Origin: Diorhabda sublineata
Lineage: Eukaryota > Arthropoda > Insecta > Coleoptera > Chrysomelidae
NCBI RefSeq assembly: GCF_026230105.1
Contig: NC_079475.1
Location: forward strand, 29,448,086 to 29,512,085
DNA length: 64,000 bases
Direction: 5' to 3'
Below, piece by piece: positions 12,378-23,422 of the stretch. The notes below the pieces were generated by a model, which ran no database searches, was not told where the DNA came from, and was given only the letters and a program-made list of their open reading frames with translations. The position numbers were made by a program, and so were the translations under genes. How positions within the stretch are numbered: the stretch's first letter is position 1; each line of letters opens with the position of its first letter.

Positions 12378-12700
12378 AACAAAATAGACATTTTACTTAG
12401 CCAAAATTCGCCTAGAGCTGAGAATTGGCAGAGACGTTGATTACATCATTATAAATAAAATGTCAAAAATCCCCTTCTATCCTACCTCTGCAAAAAATGT
12501 TTATTTAAGGTCAAATGTACAAAATTTAGGTTTTTTCCATTTTTTTGGAAAATGATTAGACAAAAGCTGTAGATCATAAATGAATGATTTAATGTAGCAT
12601 GCGTCATTGTCACATTTTCTCTTACGACTCTCCATTCGTGAGATATCACGGTTTTAATCATTAGAAAATTCATATTTTACATAATATGCACACATTTCCG
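12378..12700. repeat. Left long terminal inverted repeat
   Basis: This is the reverse complement of 14815-15085, with indels. It is strongest at 12621-12680 (about 56 of 60 matches), with further matching blocks at 12487-12513 and 12378-12425. The inner limit lies near a TGTGCATA motif at about 12690. A 25-bp piece (12588-12612) recurs at 9924-9948. Confidence 0.8.
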
Positions 12701-12857
12701 CACTACCTATGAGGTAATGTACTTGGCGCATTTTTGTAACGTGGTTTGATTGAAAGAATGGTAATGCTAATGATCAAAGTGCAATAGGATGTTTTCTTTT
12801 ACATGTTATTATATCAGATAATTGTATAATTCTACTTCGATCATTATTTCTTCGTCT

Positions 12858-14607
12858 TTATTTTTTTCTCCTTCTTCTTCGCTGTTCTAAGAAATGCATC
12901 AAATGTTGTATTTGTTTCAATATTGGAGCAAGTCTGACCGTGACAATTGATGCATATGTCGAAAAAAATAATCCCACTTTTTGACAGCAACAATTCTTAC
13001 TATAATCCGTCTTGCATTTACAAAAAATAGTATTAAGCAGTTTTTCTGGAGCAGGCGGGAGTAAAGTTTGAATTGGTTCCAAATAATTATCTGTTAATTT
13101 CCAACCCCATCCCTCTGGCTCAGTTCATTGCCTAGCCACACTTGAACTTGATAATACATGATAATATTGTCCCATGCAGATTTTACAAATCTCAAATATC
13201 AATATTTGTCTATGGAATCAATTTTTTTGGAGCATTATACATTGTAAGAAGAAAACGATCCATTTGAAACGATGTCGTGTGGAGAAGGGGCAATCTTTGT
13301 AAAAACTTCGCGCAATCAATTAAATCATCACGTTTTTCGAACAATTTAAATATTGATATTTTATCTCATTTGAAAATTGCAACCAGTTATTGCATGTAAA
13401 AATAAAATATGAGCCTGACATTTCAGATATGCAGTCAGACTTTGCGATGAATATATTGTTGATTGTACTTGAGCTTTCCCAGGTTTCAAAAAGTAAATAA
13501 TAATAAATATCATGTGGAGTCCGCGCAGTCAGTAATATCAACAAATCAACATCTTCGCCAACAACGACAGTTGCTGTTTCAATTATAAGGATATCAGCAT
13601 CATCTGCTTGTTTTATTGGAATACCAGCAGCTGTAAATTCTTCACATAACATTGAAATATAGCGAGTTTTGATGTGAGTATTTGCAAGAAATAGTTGTTT
13701 GTTTGTTGGAAGTTCCATAGATCAATCAAAAACGACATCAACTGATGAAGATGTTTTTTTAGTCTGACGACGTTGTTATTCAGCTTTAATATTTTTAGTA
13801 TAGTTTAGTTTAGTTTATATTAGTATAAACATCAAATACAATCGTATTGTTATGACCAAAATGTCTTTGTACATACTGAACATATTTTCCAAAAATATTA
13901 TAAAGTGTTTTATCTCGATTCCATACAATACGGTGTATAGATACCCTTCATCGATTATATAGATTTGTGTTATCAATTTCGAAGTTCAAACATTCGAAGC
14001 AATTATGAAAAGCTGAATTCATAGTTTTACACGCATTCCCACTTCATCAAAAAGTGATAATGGGTAAGGAGCTAATTCATATGCGAAGAATGTTTCAAGT
14101 TCATCTTCAAATGTCTTAGTAATGCTTATGCGTTCAAATAATAATACAGGATCCATAGGCACCTTTTCATCATGTACACATATAACGCTACTTGCATTTA
14201 AAAGAGGAAGTACTCTATCAGCCCGTTTTGATTTAATATTATCAAAAGTTTGACCAGTTATTTTGCAAAATAGAAGCAAGTCCAACTGCACGAGGATTAT
14301 GACAATTAGTTTTATCATCGCCGACGATTTCATTGGCAATGAATATTATTTTTGGAATTAAAGGGATCGGATCATGTAATAAGAGCCACTCCAGAAGTTT
14401 ATTAATATCTTCAATATCTCTATCCACACGAGAATCGTTTGTATACACATGCTAGTCTGTTGTGTCCATTCTAACATTAGCGACATCTTCCAATCCTTCA
14501 CACACAGTATTCATCGTATGCCTGCCATAAATCCATTTACTAATGACACTTCCTTGCGTACTTCTCCCTCGAGCAACACCTCCATCTGTTTTCATACGCT
14601 TCATCAT
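12858..14607 (-). pseudogene. XPG/FEN-like nuclease with C-terminal Cys-rich domain, degraded
   Basis: The intron-less gene runs from an ATG at 14605-14607 to a stop near 12858, about 580 codons interrupted by at least one in-frame stop and several frameshifts. Segments in order: MMKRMKTDGGVARGRSTQGS; a stop after RMDTTD; then VYTNDSRVDRDIEDINKLLE (14448-14242). In the next frame come RADRVLPLLN and FEDELETFFAYELAPYPLSL (14339-14019), then VWNRDKTLYNIFGKYVQYVQ (about 13925). ISMLCEEFTAAGIPIKQADD is followed by VVVGEDVDLLILLTARTP (13718-13480), and the end has LPPAPEKLLNTIFCKCK and CCCQKVGL, with INCHGQTCSN in another frame. The A-D-D-A-D and ED-D-L pair resembles the acidic XPG-I motif; the C-terminus resembles a CXC-type cysteine cluster. 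I remember this architecture from uncharacterised arthropod proteins; the nuclease role is inferred. Confidence 0.8.
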
Positions 14608-14814
14608 TGATTATTCAATCACTATATCCGTCGAAGTTCCACAATATAATTTATCAGAACGTCAAGGTTACCGACGAAGGGAATTAGGGACTGACAGTCT
14701 TTTATTTTTAAATACTCATTCAAATTATACAAGTTTTATAGTGTAAGTAACACAAACCAATAGTTTTTTTAGTTTCATTTATATTGAACGTCCGATAACG
14801 TATACAGACATGCA

Positions 14815-15085
14815 TTTTAGTGCATAGTGTGTAAAATATTAATTTTCAAATGATTAAAACCGCGATATCTCACGAATGAAGAGTCGTAAGAAAAAAGTGG
14901 CTGGACCATTTTTGTAGAGAATTGTATGTCTAACCTATTTTTACGATAATACTGACCGTTTTCGAGAAAAATGGGAAAAAACTTTAATTTGGTCTTGTTG
15001 ACCTTAAATAAAAATTTTTTCAGAAGTATTCTGCTAATATTCAGCTCTATGCGAGGTTTGGCTAAGTTATGATCTATTTTTGTCT
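14815..15085. repeat. Right long terminal inverted repeat
   Basis: This is the partner of 12378-12700 in inverted orientation. The conserved core is at 14831-14890. The outer match TTGACCTTAAATAAA lies at 14998-15012, and a GGCTAAGT block marks the region close to the tip (about 15060-15067). The segment between core and outer block is more diverged than the core itself. Confidence 0.8.
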
Positions 15086-15288
15086 ATTTTCAGTGGATAA
15101 AATTTGATGAAATGGGTTGTGAATACGGGCTCCTACAAACTGAAACACTGATTACGATAATTATACAGAAAGATTGGTTTATGTAATAAAGTTCAGTACT
15201 TCCTTTACCCTTTGAGATATCGATTTGAAAATATGAGGGTTTATAACAATCATTAGTCTCCACATTTCAAAATTATTTACAATCTTAC

Positions 15289-15500
15289 AAGGTGTTCCAG
15301 AATGATGTGCCATATCAAAGTTTAATTTTTCTAAATGAAACACCCTATTACTCTTCCTCACTACAATAATAAAAATCTATAATATACTTTATAATATAAG
15401 AGATATTTGAGAATGAGGATCTGAAAAATTATTTATTTCGTTACAGGGTGAATAAAAATACAAATGTTTGCTCGGTGTTTTCAAATGAATCACCCTATTG
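15289..15500. repeat. Short inverted-repeat sequences beside a transposase
   Basis: Two short palindromic units lie in tandem. The first, about 15295-15345, starts GGTGTTCCAGAATGATGTG and ends ATGAAACACCCT. The second, about 15446-15500, starts ACAGGGTGAAT and ends ATGAATCACCCT. AGGGTG/CACCCT termini of this kind are typical of Tc/mariner-like elements and their MITEs in insects, and these lie just outside the 3' end of the transposase at 15.7-16.5 kb. They may be that element's end or separate MITEs. Confidence 0.5.
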
Positions 15501-15667
15501 TGAATTGGCTATTATTTATGTGTATGATAAAACATTTTATCACGATTGTTTGTATTGGTACTAAAGAGATTGAATTGCAAAAAAACGAGTATATTACAAA
15601 TAAATTTCAGTAACGAAACAATTAAAAACTATCCTATTTACTACAGTATACGTACACGTCTTGAGTA

Positions 15668-16490
15668 TCACAATAGGTGTTCGAAATCACCTCTAAAGGC
15701 ATCTATGTATGCTTGAAAGCGATAATTGAGAGTGAAAGTGACCCACACAACGAAGCATTTCTATACAAATACCTCGAAATTCATTCCGTATTCTCTCAAT
15801 GATATCATCCCTTGTTGGAGGTATTTTGTACACTTCATTCTTAATGTGAGCCCAGAAAAATTAGTCCATTTTATTGAAATCTGGTGACCTAGGTGGCCTT
15901 CGGTAACGATTTGTTCCGATCGAAATAGCTCATTCAGTCCACCATTAATTTATTGATTACCGTTAACAGTAGCACTATAATGCAAAAATCACATTCTTTG
16001 ACTTGAACCAATAAAAGAGGTGATTAGTTTACTAGAAAATCCAAATACATCTTAGCATGTAAATGTTCATGAAAAAAAATAAGTTCCTACTACATATTCA
16101 CCAACAATACTTCCCCACCATGCAACGCACCACTTATATTAATCTGAATATTTACAATATAATCACAAAATAAAATTAAGTTACATTGAAATAATAATGA
16201 ACACCTACAAATTAGTCGAATATGATCTTAACAAAACCTTAATTTGCCTTATGTTCCTTAACCCCGCTTCATGTAAACGTCTTCTAATCGTCCGAGATGA
16301 TATATTGATATTTCGAACATCTGAAAATTAATTTTTTCAGAAGATTGCTGGTGACTCTTTTATTTCTGAGAGCATGTTGTCTCAAAAAACGATCATCAAT
16401 TATTTCATTATGTCGCCTCACTATGCGACTGATGCTGGAATGATGGAAACAAACCAGAAACATATCGCATTGAATATCTTTCATTCAGAA
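15668..16490 (-). pseudogene. Tc/mariner-like (DDE) transposase remnant
   Basis: Read in order on the minus strand: RRHNEIIDDRFLRQHALRNK (about 16420-16360), possibly from the DNA-binding region; WWGSIVGEYVVGTYFF (about 16115-16060), the usual WWG..V.GPYFFE segment; then, after a damaged stretch, GTNRYRRPPRSPDFNKMD, a stop, and FFWAHIKNEVYKIPPTRDDI (about 15920-15800), the W-P-P-R-S-P-D-L-x-P-x-D-F-F-L-W-G box. The gene ends with RGDFEHLL and a stop at 15668-15670, as in intact relatives (FEHLL). The catalytic D of SPDF is kept. Frame changes and stops show the copy is dead. The same transposase type recurs near 50 and 61 kb. Confidence 0.8.
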
Positions 16491-18837
16491 GAGTCGATGC
16501 TCGCACTGTTCATTTTTTTACTTAATATATGAGGTTTAATACGAATTACTGTCAAAGCAAGATTATAAGATACTATAGTTAACTCAAGTAACAACTGTCA
16601 CTGTCAAACAAGGTCCATGACTTGTCGTAGAGTAAGTAATCAATAAATAAAGAATATCGCGAAAAGTATGTGTGGTGCGATAATTGTGTTCAGGAATTTA
16701 TTTTGACTGTGTGACACTATGTGATATGGGTTAATTGATGGATAATAGAGAAAGTTTTGCCTGTTAACACTACCATTTTTATTAAACGTGGTCTTTAAAC
16801 AGAACATGGTCGAAACAGTCTCTCTGATGATTAACTAAAAAATGCTAGTCTTTTCACCAAACCAACTTCAGTTAATTCCTGTTGCAAGTAAATGTGATAA
16901 GGGTGCATTTTGTTTCTGTCAAGAATTATTTGCCCATCGTAATAGCGCAGTCCTTCCCCGGAAATACTCCTTCCACTTGTATGTGGGTTTTCAATAACTA
17001 TCAGCAAAACATTAATTTCATTTTTTTTTTGTTACAAAAGCTTTTAATCGTTCATGCTTTTCGTAATTAACTGAACCAAGCTTGGTTTTGTAGGTTGTCG
17101 CCTTTCAGAAAAACGTTCTTGGTATACGTTTAGTGCTAGTAGGACATTTTTATTGTATTTCTCCAATATCCAAATCATACCAATCATTTCATTACTAGTG
17201 AAATTCCTTTTTGCCTTAGTTAAAATTCTTCAAAACGCCAAAAAAATGTACCAAACCGCTAAATCAAAAAATAGTAAGTTAGAAGTTTTGGAACCTTTTT
17301 ATTTCGTTTCCAATATCTGCCCGATAAATATCTATCTTACCAGACAAATTTTGATACAATATGGATGCGCGGTGGGAGAGTAATTGTGAGGTGAAACGCG
17401 TTTCGAAAATAGTTATACTTTGTTATCCTGAGTGATGTTTTATAAAATTAATTTTACATCTCAATCTGATTCGATTAAGAGTATTGCTGAACCGTCCGCC
17501 TCACTTTGATTAGTTAAGAAGAGTTGCCTCAATTATTTTTTTCTCAATTTATTATCTTAAAATCGTCATGGGATAAGCACCAATTTATAATTTAGTAAAT
17601 TCTTCCAGTTAAACAGGTACTTATTTTTCTTAATACTTCCAAAGAATTAATCAATTGCTTATGCATGAGCGGAATTTAATCAATATTCCAATTCTTTTAG
17701 TTTCAATATTCTTTCCAGGACTACAGAATACAAAGAGTAATTTTTCACCTGGTATAATAAAATTCTCAAAGATGTAAATGAACTGCCTCCACTTGATTGC
17801 CCGGATATAAATTCGATTCAGTACTTGAAGATAATTATTCATTATTCAAAGTTAGAAATTAATTGGCATGATCTTAATAACCACTTTTCTCTGGCTCTAT
17901 AAGAAACGTACTAAGTTCCATAAATATTTATCAAATTACTGAAGCTCAAGTGCTATTAAGCTAGAAAGCTGTAGACGTTGTAGAGACTGCAACATTATAA
18001 AGTTTGGTTTAATTTATAATCGTATAGAAGTATAGAATTAATTATGTATTTCTTTGTTTCTTTCTTTTATGCCTGTGGCAATTTCTTCTTTGTTAGGGTT
18101 TGAATGGCGATTATACCGACAAGAAAATATAAAACAAATCACGTTTTTCAATTATTTTCTTGAAGAAAACAACTCAATTTCACAATGTTTATGCACAGTA
18201 TCACAAGCTGATCCATTCCAATGAAATGTACTTTGAATTTCTTCAGCATCCTTGAAGGAAAATAATATTGATCAAATAAAGGAAAAGCGTTCTCTAAAAA
18301 GGTATAGAATGATAGAAAAACCGTTTTTCTGATTACATCATTGTCGGGGGAAACTATCTTGGTGGATAAAATGAAATTTGGCTAAATAACTTGTTAATAA
18401 ATCGTCTTAAAAATTGCTTTTAAAACAGATTAAAATATTTTTCGTCTTAATTTAATTCAACTTTGACAATTTTCATATTTACACCTACAACATGAATATT
18501 GAAGTTAAAATTAAATTTTAATCACACTAAATAATTTTTTCTGTATCCTTATTCGTCATATATAAAAAATAAGTAGTAACCTTCAATTAAATTATTCATA
18601 GTAACATTGAAATTTAACAAACAAATTTTACTTATATTATTTGGGTCTTTCCTCTTGTTTATATATAGATATTTATAAAAATTCTATTTTCCTCTGTTTC
18701 AAGAATTTTTGTGAATAAATTAATGATTTTTTTGATACTTTATGGTGTGTTAATGCCGTTTTATATTTTTATCGTATTTTATTATTCAAATTCTGTGTTC
18801 TTTTTTATCTTTCTGGGTTCACCTTGGGTGTGGTATT
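16491..18837. other. AT-rich spacer
   Basis: At about 16585-16640 AACTGTCACTGTCAAA may belong to the right end of the preceding element. I see no gene or structured repeat in the remainder. Confidence 0.45.
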
Positions 18838-19673
18838 TTAGTATTTTTCTGTTGAACCAATTGTCGAAACTTTTTTTCCATTCCGATTGAGTTGACCTCG
18901 CAAATAATTTTTGATCTGCTGGAAAAAGAAGAAATCATTGGGTGCCAGACAAAGATTGTACAGCAAATGACCCATCAATAATTTTGTTTGAACTGAGGTG
19001 TTAGAACTCGTATTGACGTGGTGGAGAATGATTTTTCTTCTGCGATTGGTTTCCCCGATTTTTTCGAACACTTTTTCTATACTGGTCTAATGGAACGAAA
19101 CAGTTATTTCCAGAAAACAAGTGACCATTTGCTTCGACGTGCTTCGTGCGCGAACAATTTTTGTTGGATTTGGTCCGTCTTGAGAGATCCATACAGTCGA
19201 TTATTGTTTAGTTTTGGGTTCACATGCATAGATCAATTTATGGGGTATCCAATAAATCTTTTTAAAAGCCAAATTTTCATGTAATATTGAATATATGCGA
19301 GAGGAGCTAATGCCCAAGTATGTCTTAATCTAACGATATGCCACATGCCGAGTGAAGTAGGACAACTTGGGAAAACCAGCGAAAGACGGCGGCTCGAGAT
19401 GGTGCTTTATCACCAAAAGGCGAAGCGAGTTGATCAACACACTGCTGTTGGTTTAATCCACGTCGAAAGTCATAGAAAATCATCGCACGAAAATGGTCGC
19501 AATTTAATTCTATTTTTTTACCAAGATGAATGTAAACAACTTAAATAGTACTCGTATGCCAACACCTTCTGAGTGCGATCATCATTAAAAATGACATACT
19601 TTATAATTACATTGACAGATTTGACATATTTACATCAGTGTTGCCATATCTACATCTTAAGTAGCAACCCTCG
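18838..19673 (-). mobile_element. mariner element, deleted and left-truncated
   Basis: The right end is a TIR at 19635-19673, TA-flanked, reading on the minus strand CGAGGGTTGCTACTTAAG then ATATGGCAACACTG. The transposase follows on the minus strand: FRAMIFYDFRRGLNQQQCVD and GDKAPSRAAVFRWFSQV (about 19510-19375), the N-terminal helix-turn-helix; then a deletion; then LIYACEPKTKQ, STVW.SQD.PNPTKIVRA and STSKQMVTCF (about 19240-19130). After that FEKIGETNRRRKIILHHVN and LAPNDFFFFQQIKNYLRGQL (19071-18890) carry the catalytic region; the LHHDNA aspartate is V here. The DNA-binding and catalytic parts are joined across a loss of roughly 300 bp. I see no left TIR. The closest relatives I know are common insect mariners with the FRAMI..DFRRGL start. 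Confidence 0.85.
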
Positions 19674-21269
19674 TATCATCTGATTTGTTTTCATGCTAAT
19701 GCTACGATGAAAACATGATGTTAAAAAACCGTATACCAGGAACATCTGGTCCTGGTATATTTAGTCAAAAAGTAGATTTGGTAATTGATTTTAATTTTTT
19801 ACTAACGTAATATTATTCTTTCTACTATTTATATATTCAAGTTTCTCTCTTTGTTTTCTCAATAAAAAACAAATTGAATAAATTTATTTACAGATTAGGC
19901 GATAAATCTGCTTCTTTTGAAATGATTTCGTTTAATATTAGATCTGACGAAGCACGATTAAATTTTCTTAGCAAAAATATATTATATTTTTTTCCATCTT
20001 ATTCAATATTCTGTTGATTATGTCTGTTTTCCTATATAATTCAACATTTCTGATGCTTTATTTAAAATAATTAATTTATAAAAGATGTATAAACAAAAAA
20101 TTATAGTGATCAATTTTGAAAAATATACTATTTTATATGGGGAAGTCTCTATAAAAAATTTGACCAGTATAAAGAAGTTGAGAAACTAATAGAAATGAAA
20201 TTAAAATACAAAAATAGGATTTCTGTGTTAAAAAAAATCCTTGTCAACTTGATCTGTATATGTATCACACATTATCATTGGATAGAACACATAAAATACT
20301 AAGTTATCATCAAAAATAAAGTAATATCAGGTGAAGGAAATGGAAAGCGATTAGTTTGAACTTAAAGAAGGAAATCTGAAAATAACATAACAATAATGGT
20401 ACGGAAATGGCTTTTGGAAGAAAGTCTTTGATGTTTTATCCCTCAATTGTGTTGTGTTATATTTTTATATTCTGATTTCAAAGCGCAAAAATTTTATTTT
20501 GTTAGTTAATAAATATAATGTTACGTTGGATCCGTTGTTTTCTTGACCATTAAGATTAGGTTAGAGTTGAACGTATTAACTGGATTTTTGTGTGTTTGGG
20601 ATATTTCTTGTGTTTAGCGGCTATTGAAGAGTTGTAAATGTTTTCTATTATGAGATCCATAATCCCGTTGCTACATACAAAAACACTAAGCGAAATACCA
20701 AAGAAACAGGTATTGAATAATTAGGAGACCATAAAATTAATTTTAAATATGTTAAATGTAGTAAATCACAAAATAACAAACATAATTGCTACTTTTTCTC
20801 AATAAATACTTACTCTATGTTGTTGTCGATTCACTTGTAGAATTATTAACAAAAACAGTTTCAATCCGATTGGAAATATTTAGATACGATACCTCTTGTT
20901 TATGTGTTTATGTTTTCTATCATTTTGCTAATCATATTTTAAATAGTATCTTATTTCATGTAACAGACAGGATATTCCTTGTAAACCGCACGCGGCGTTA
21001 CGAACGTAAAATTTCTCTGGTAAATTCAATAACAATATAAATAATACATATATAGACATGTCTTTCTATCAAATATTACTCTTGGAATTAGAATAAAATT
21101 TTATAATAGGTGCACAGCATATATTATACTTCACATTTTGATTCCAACTAGACGTCACATTGTGCGAGAGAGATCGTGCGTGCCTGCGCGTAGGCATACC
21201 TGTATATGTGTATCATGATTAAAACAAATTAATGAACGACAACCAACAAAAAGCAGAACCCTAAAAAGA
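19674..21269. other. AT-rich spacer
   Basis: I see no gene. A GC-richer stretch at about 21160-21200 (CGAGAGAGATCGTGCG and following) lies just before the LINE fragment. The open frame at 20786-21040 is hydrophobic and low in complexity and has no recognisable motif. Confidence 0.45.
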
Positions 21270-21647
21270 GTGGAAAATCTCCAGGAATTAGGGCTTAAAA
21301 ATTATCGGCAAAGAACTTTCCATACATTTTACCATTACAATAAAAATTTTTTTGAATCTGGCATATACCTGAATGAGATCAAGTTGGCGATTGTGTTACC
21401 ACTCAGGACGCAATTGCCAACCTGTGCATATACCATATTCCAAGATATGTCGAAGGCAATTGATATCTTAAACCATTCTTTACTTCTGCATACATTAGAG
21501 GACGCAGGAGTAAGAGGAATTGCCTGGGAACAGTTCAAAAACTATTTGAATGATAGGAAACAGTCAATCCCGGTGACCGGTTGGCCATCAATCAGGGATT
21601 TGTTTGTTTTTTTGTCGGTTTACCACTCTCAAATCACGAAGTTTTAA
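21270..21647 (+). pseudogene. LINE reverse transcriptase fragment
   Basis: The second half of this frame reads FQDMSKAIDILNHSLLLHTL and EDAGVRGIAWEQFKNYLNDR, corresponding to RT domain 3-4 of non-LTR retrotransposons (F.DLSKAFD..DH..LL.KLE..G.RG....W..SYL..R). The catalytic-region aspartate at the SKAFD position is kept as D in SKAID. The first about 65 residues do not fit the expected upstream RT segment, so the frame seems to be a rearranged junction. The frame ends shortly after the match. Relationship to the LINE tail at 61.5 kb is possible but not shown. Confidence 0.75.
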
Positions 21648-23194
21648 TTTAAAGTTCTCATATTCCATCCATTATTCATTGCCCTTAATAAGTATCGCAG
21701 TTAATTTAATTTCGTGCACTCAACTGATACGATTCTGAAACATGGAGTTTTTTGTATATCAAACCTTTATCAAATAATCCCAAACTATTTTATTACTGAC
21801 GACCAGTACATCGTCGATTACTTGGAAGCTTACGTGCCGATGTATCTCTATCAGTTACAGAATTCGATCGGCTTTTCCGGTGAGAGGCCGGCTGGAGAGA
21901 GGCAAATGCTCCACCACGCAAAATTATGATCAAATACGCTTACGAATCAGATTCTGCATTATCATGGTAAATAGCCCACATTTCTTTTCGCCTTTATATA
22001 GCGTATTTTACCTACTTTCAAACGCTTATGAGCGTTACCACACCATCTAGTAGAAAAATAAGATATAATCCTCAGATTACCTATTACTTGAAATTTCAAT
22101 ATCCAAAGCTTAGAAGTTATTTTGGTAGTAGCAAAATTACAGACAATAAACCAGCTGTATTCTTATTATTGGGAGAAAACTGATCAATATTGAGAGCAGC
22201 ACTTAGCCTAACCTCTTATTTATTATTACGTATTAAAACGTTTTTCTAATTCCAAAGATACATTTCTAACAATGTTGTTTCCATTATTTCATATATTCCG
22301 TTTGCAATAATTTTTATGCGTATTTAGCCTTCAAGTTAATCATGAACCATTTGTTATGAAACCTACCGTACGGAAAAGCTCCACTGATTTATCAGATCCA
22401 GAAAGTTCCCAACAGCTACCAATCTCTACTACAAAATATAATTCAAGAAACACTGTTCCTGTGCCAATGAACTATCGACTAATTTTGAATTAAATTAGAA
22501 ATAAATATGTTTATTCGAAGATGCTTAGCGGTCTCGAATATATTTGAAATTACTAGAAGTAATCTTCAATGAAACATAAATATGAATTCACCATAACCTT
22601 ACACACGTTTACGTTTATTATTTTCACCGGAAACGAGTCGATTACATCCGATATTGTACATACAAATTCAATTTCTTTCATTCATAAATGCTCTTCCTGT
22701 GCTAGATTACCATCGGTAAAGTCTCTGATATTAAAATTTGAAAATTCACATCTCTTATTTCCATATGCACGTAGTTCCTTCAAATATCTGCAGTGAATAT
22801 TTTTAATGGATCATCATATTGTTAAAATTCTACACTAGGGTCTTTATGAATTCTGAAACTATTTACATTTGACTGAATCTTATCGACGATATTTCACAGA
22901 AATAACTTTTCATCTGCTACTTTTCTCATTGAAAAACTAGTCTGTATTTCCATAGACATGCAATTTTGTTTTGAAATGGAGAATAACAAAAATAAATTTC
23001 AACTGTTCAAATTATCTTATATTACCAAATTACTCGTTACAAATTTCAACTTAGGTTACATTCCAATACGTATATCTTTTGTGTATAATTACTATAAATT
23101 GTTGGAAGTCTTTTAGGATAATAATAACAGTTGAACATATTTGAATACTCATTTTTGTTACATATAAAAAATGCCGATAAAAGTTGCATTTATT
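21648..23194. other. Spacer with one unassigned frame
   Basis: A 71-codon plus-strand frame (21714-21929) ends in a GC-richer stretch (about 21830-21910) and might continue the LINE insertion, but its peptide shows no RT or nuclease motif. The rest is AT-rich with nothing I can name. Confidence 0.4.
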
Positions 23195-23422
23195 CTAATT
23201 AGAGTCGTTTATGTCATATTCAGATTCATCAGTAGCATCGTCGCCTGGATCCACAACTAGTGGTTTGATGATAAATTCAATGCAATTATCCCGTTCCACA
23301 TCTTCTTTTACCACATGTTCGATACATTCTATCCGCGGTTGTGAGGCTGAATTGTTGACGGCACTACTAAGCAGATTATCCCTCCATTTAGTTTGAAAGT
23401 AATTTGAAAGTGTCTTGCTACT
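23195..23422 (-). CDS. Unrecognised ORF with acidic C-terminus
   Basis: This minus-strand frame of about 75 codons has no ATG near its start and is closed upstream by a TGA at 23423-23425. It reads SKTLSNYFQTKWRDNLLSS, then ASQPRIECIEHVVKEDVERD, and ends VVDPGDDATDESEYDINDSN before a TAG at 23195-23197. Its mixed amino-acid use and higher GC differ from the low-complexity noise around it, and the D/E-rich tail looks like a protein C-terminus. Just upstream another frame reads YKEYVLDEITQENEA (about 23530-23485), so a frameshift may separate two parts of one gene. I do not recognise it. It could be a last exon or a transposase tail. There is no good polypyrimidine tract for a splice acceptor at its start. 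Confidence 0.35.
   Translation of the reverse strand, partial: SSKTLSNYFQTKWRDNLLSSAVNNSASQPRIECIEHVVKEDVERDNCIEFIIKPLVVDPGDDATDESEYDINDSN

Larger units (their letters stand above)
12378..15085 (-). mobile_element. DNA transposon with long TIRs carrying an XPG-like gene (possibly Academ-related)
   Basis: Two inverted repeats of roughly 270-320 bp bracket a single degraded gene on the minus strand. The best-kept block is 12621-12680 against 14831-14890, identical at about 56 of 60 positions when one is reverse-complemented (core CGATATCTCACGAATGAAGA). Outer blocks also agree: TTGACCTTAAATAAA (12499-12513 / 14998-15012) and TCAGCTCTA.GCGA...TTTGGCTAAGT near the tips. The order of blocks is the same in both repeats. 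I could not fix the exact ends or a target-site duplication. The gene has frameshifts and stops, so the copy is dead. The Academ superfamily, as I recall it, encodes a cysteine-rich zinc finger and an XPG nuclease, which fits, but no transposase segment is recognisable here. Confidence 0.75.

Noticed and set aside
19018..19284. Plus-strand 88-codon ORF
   Set aside because: It is the antisense shadow of the minus-strand mariner transposase at 18.84-19.51 kb.
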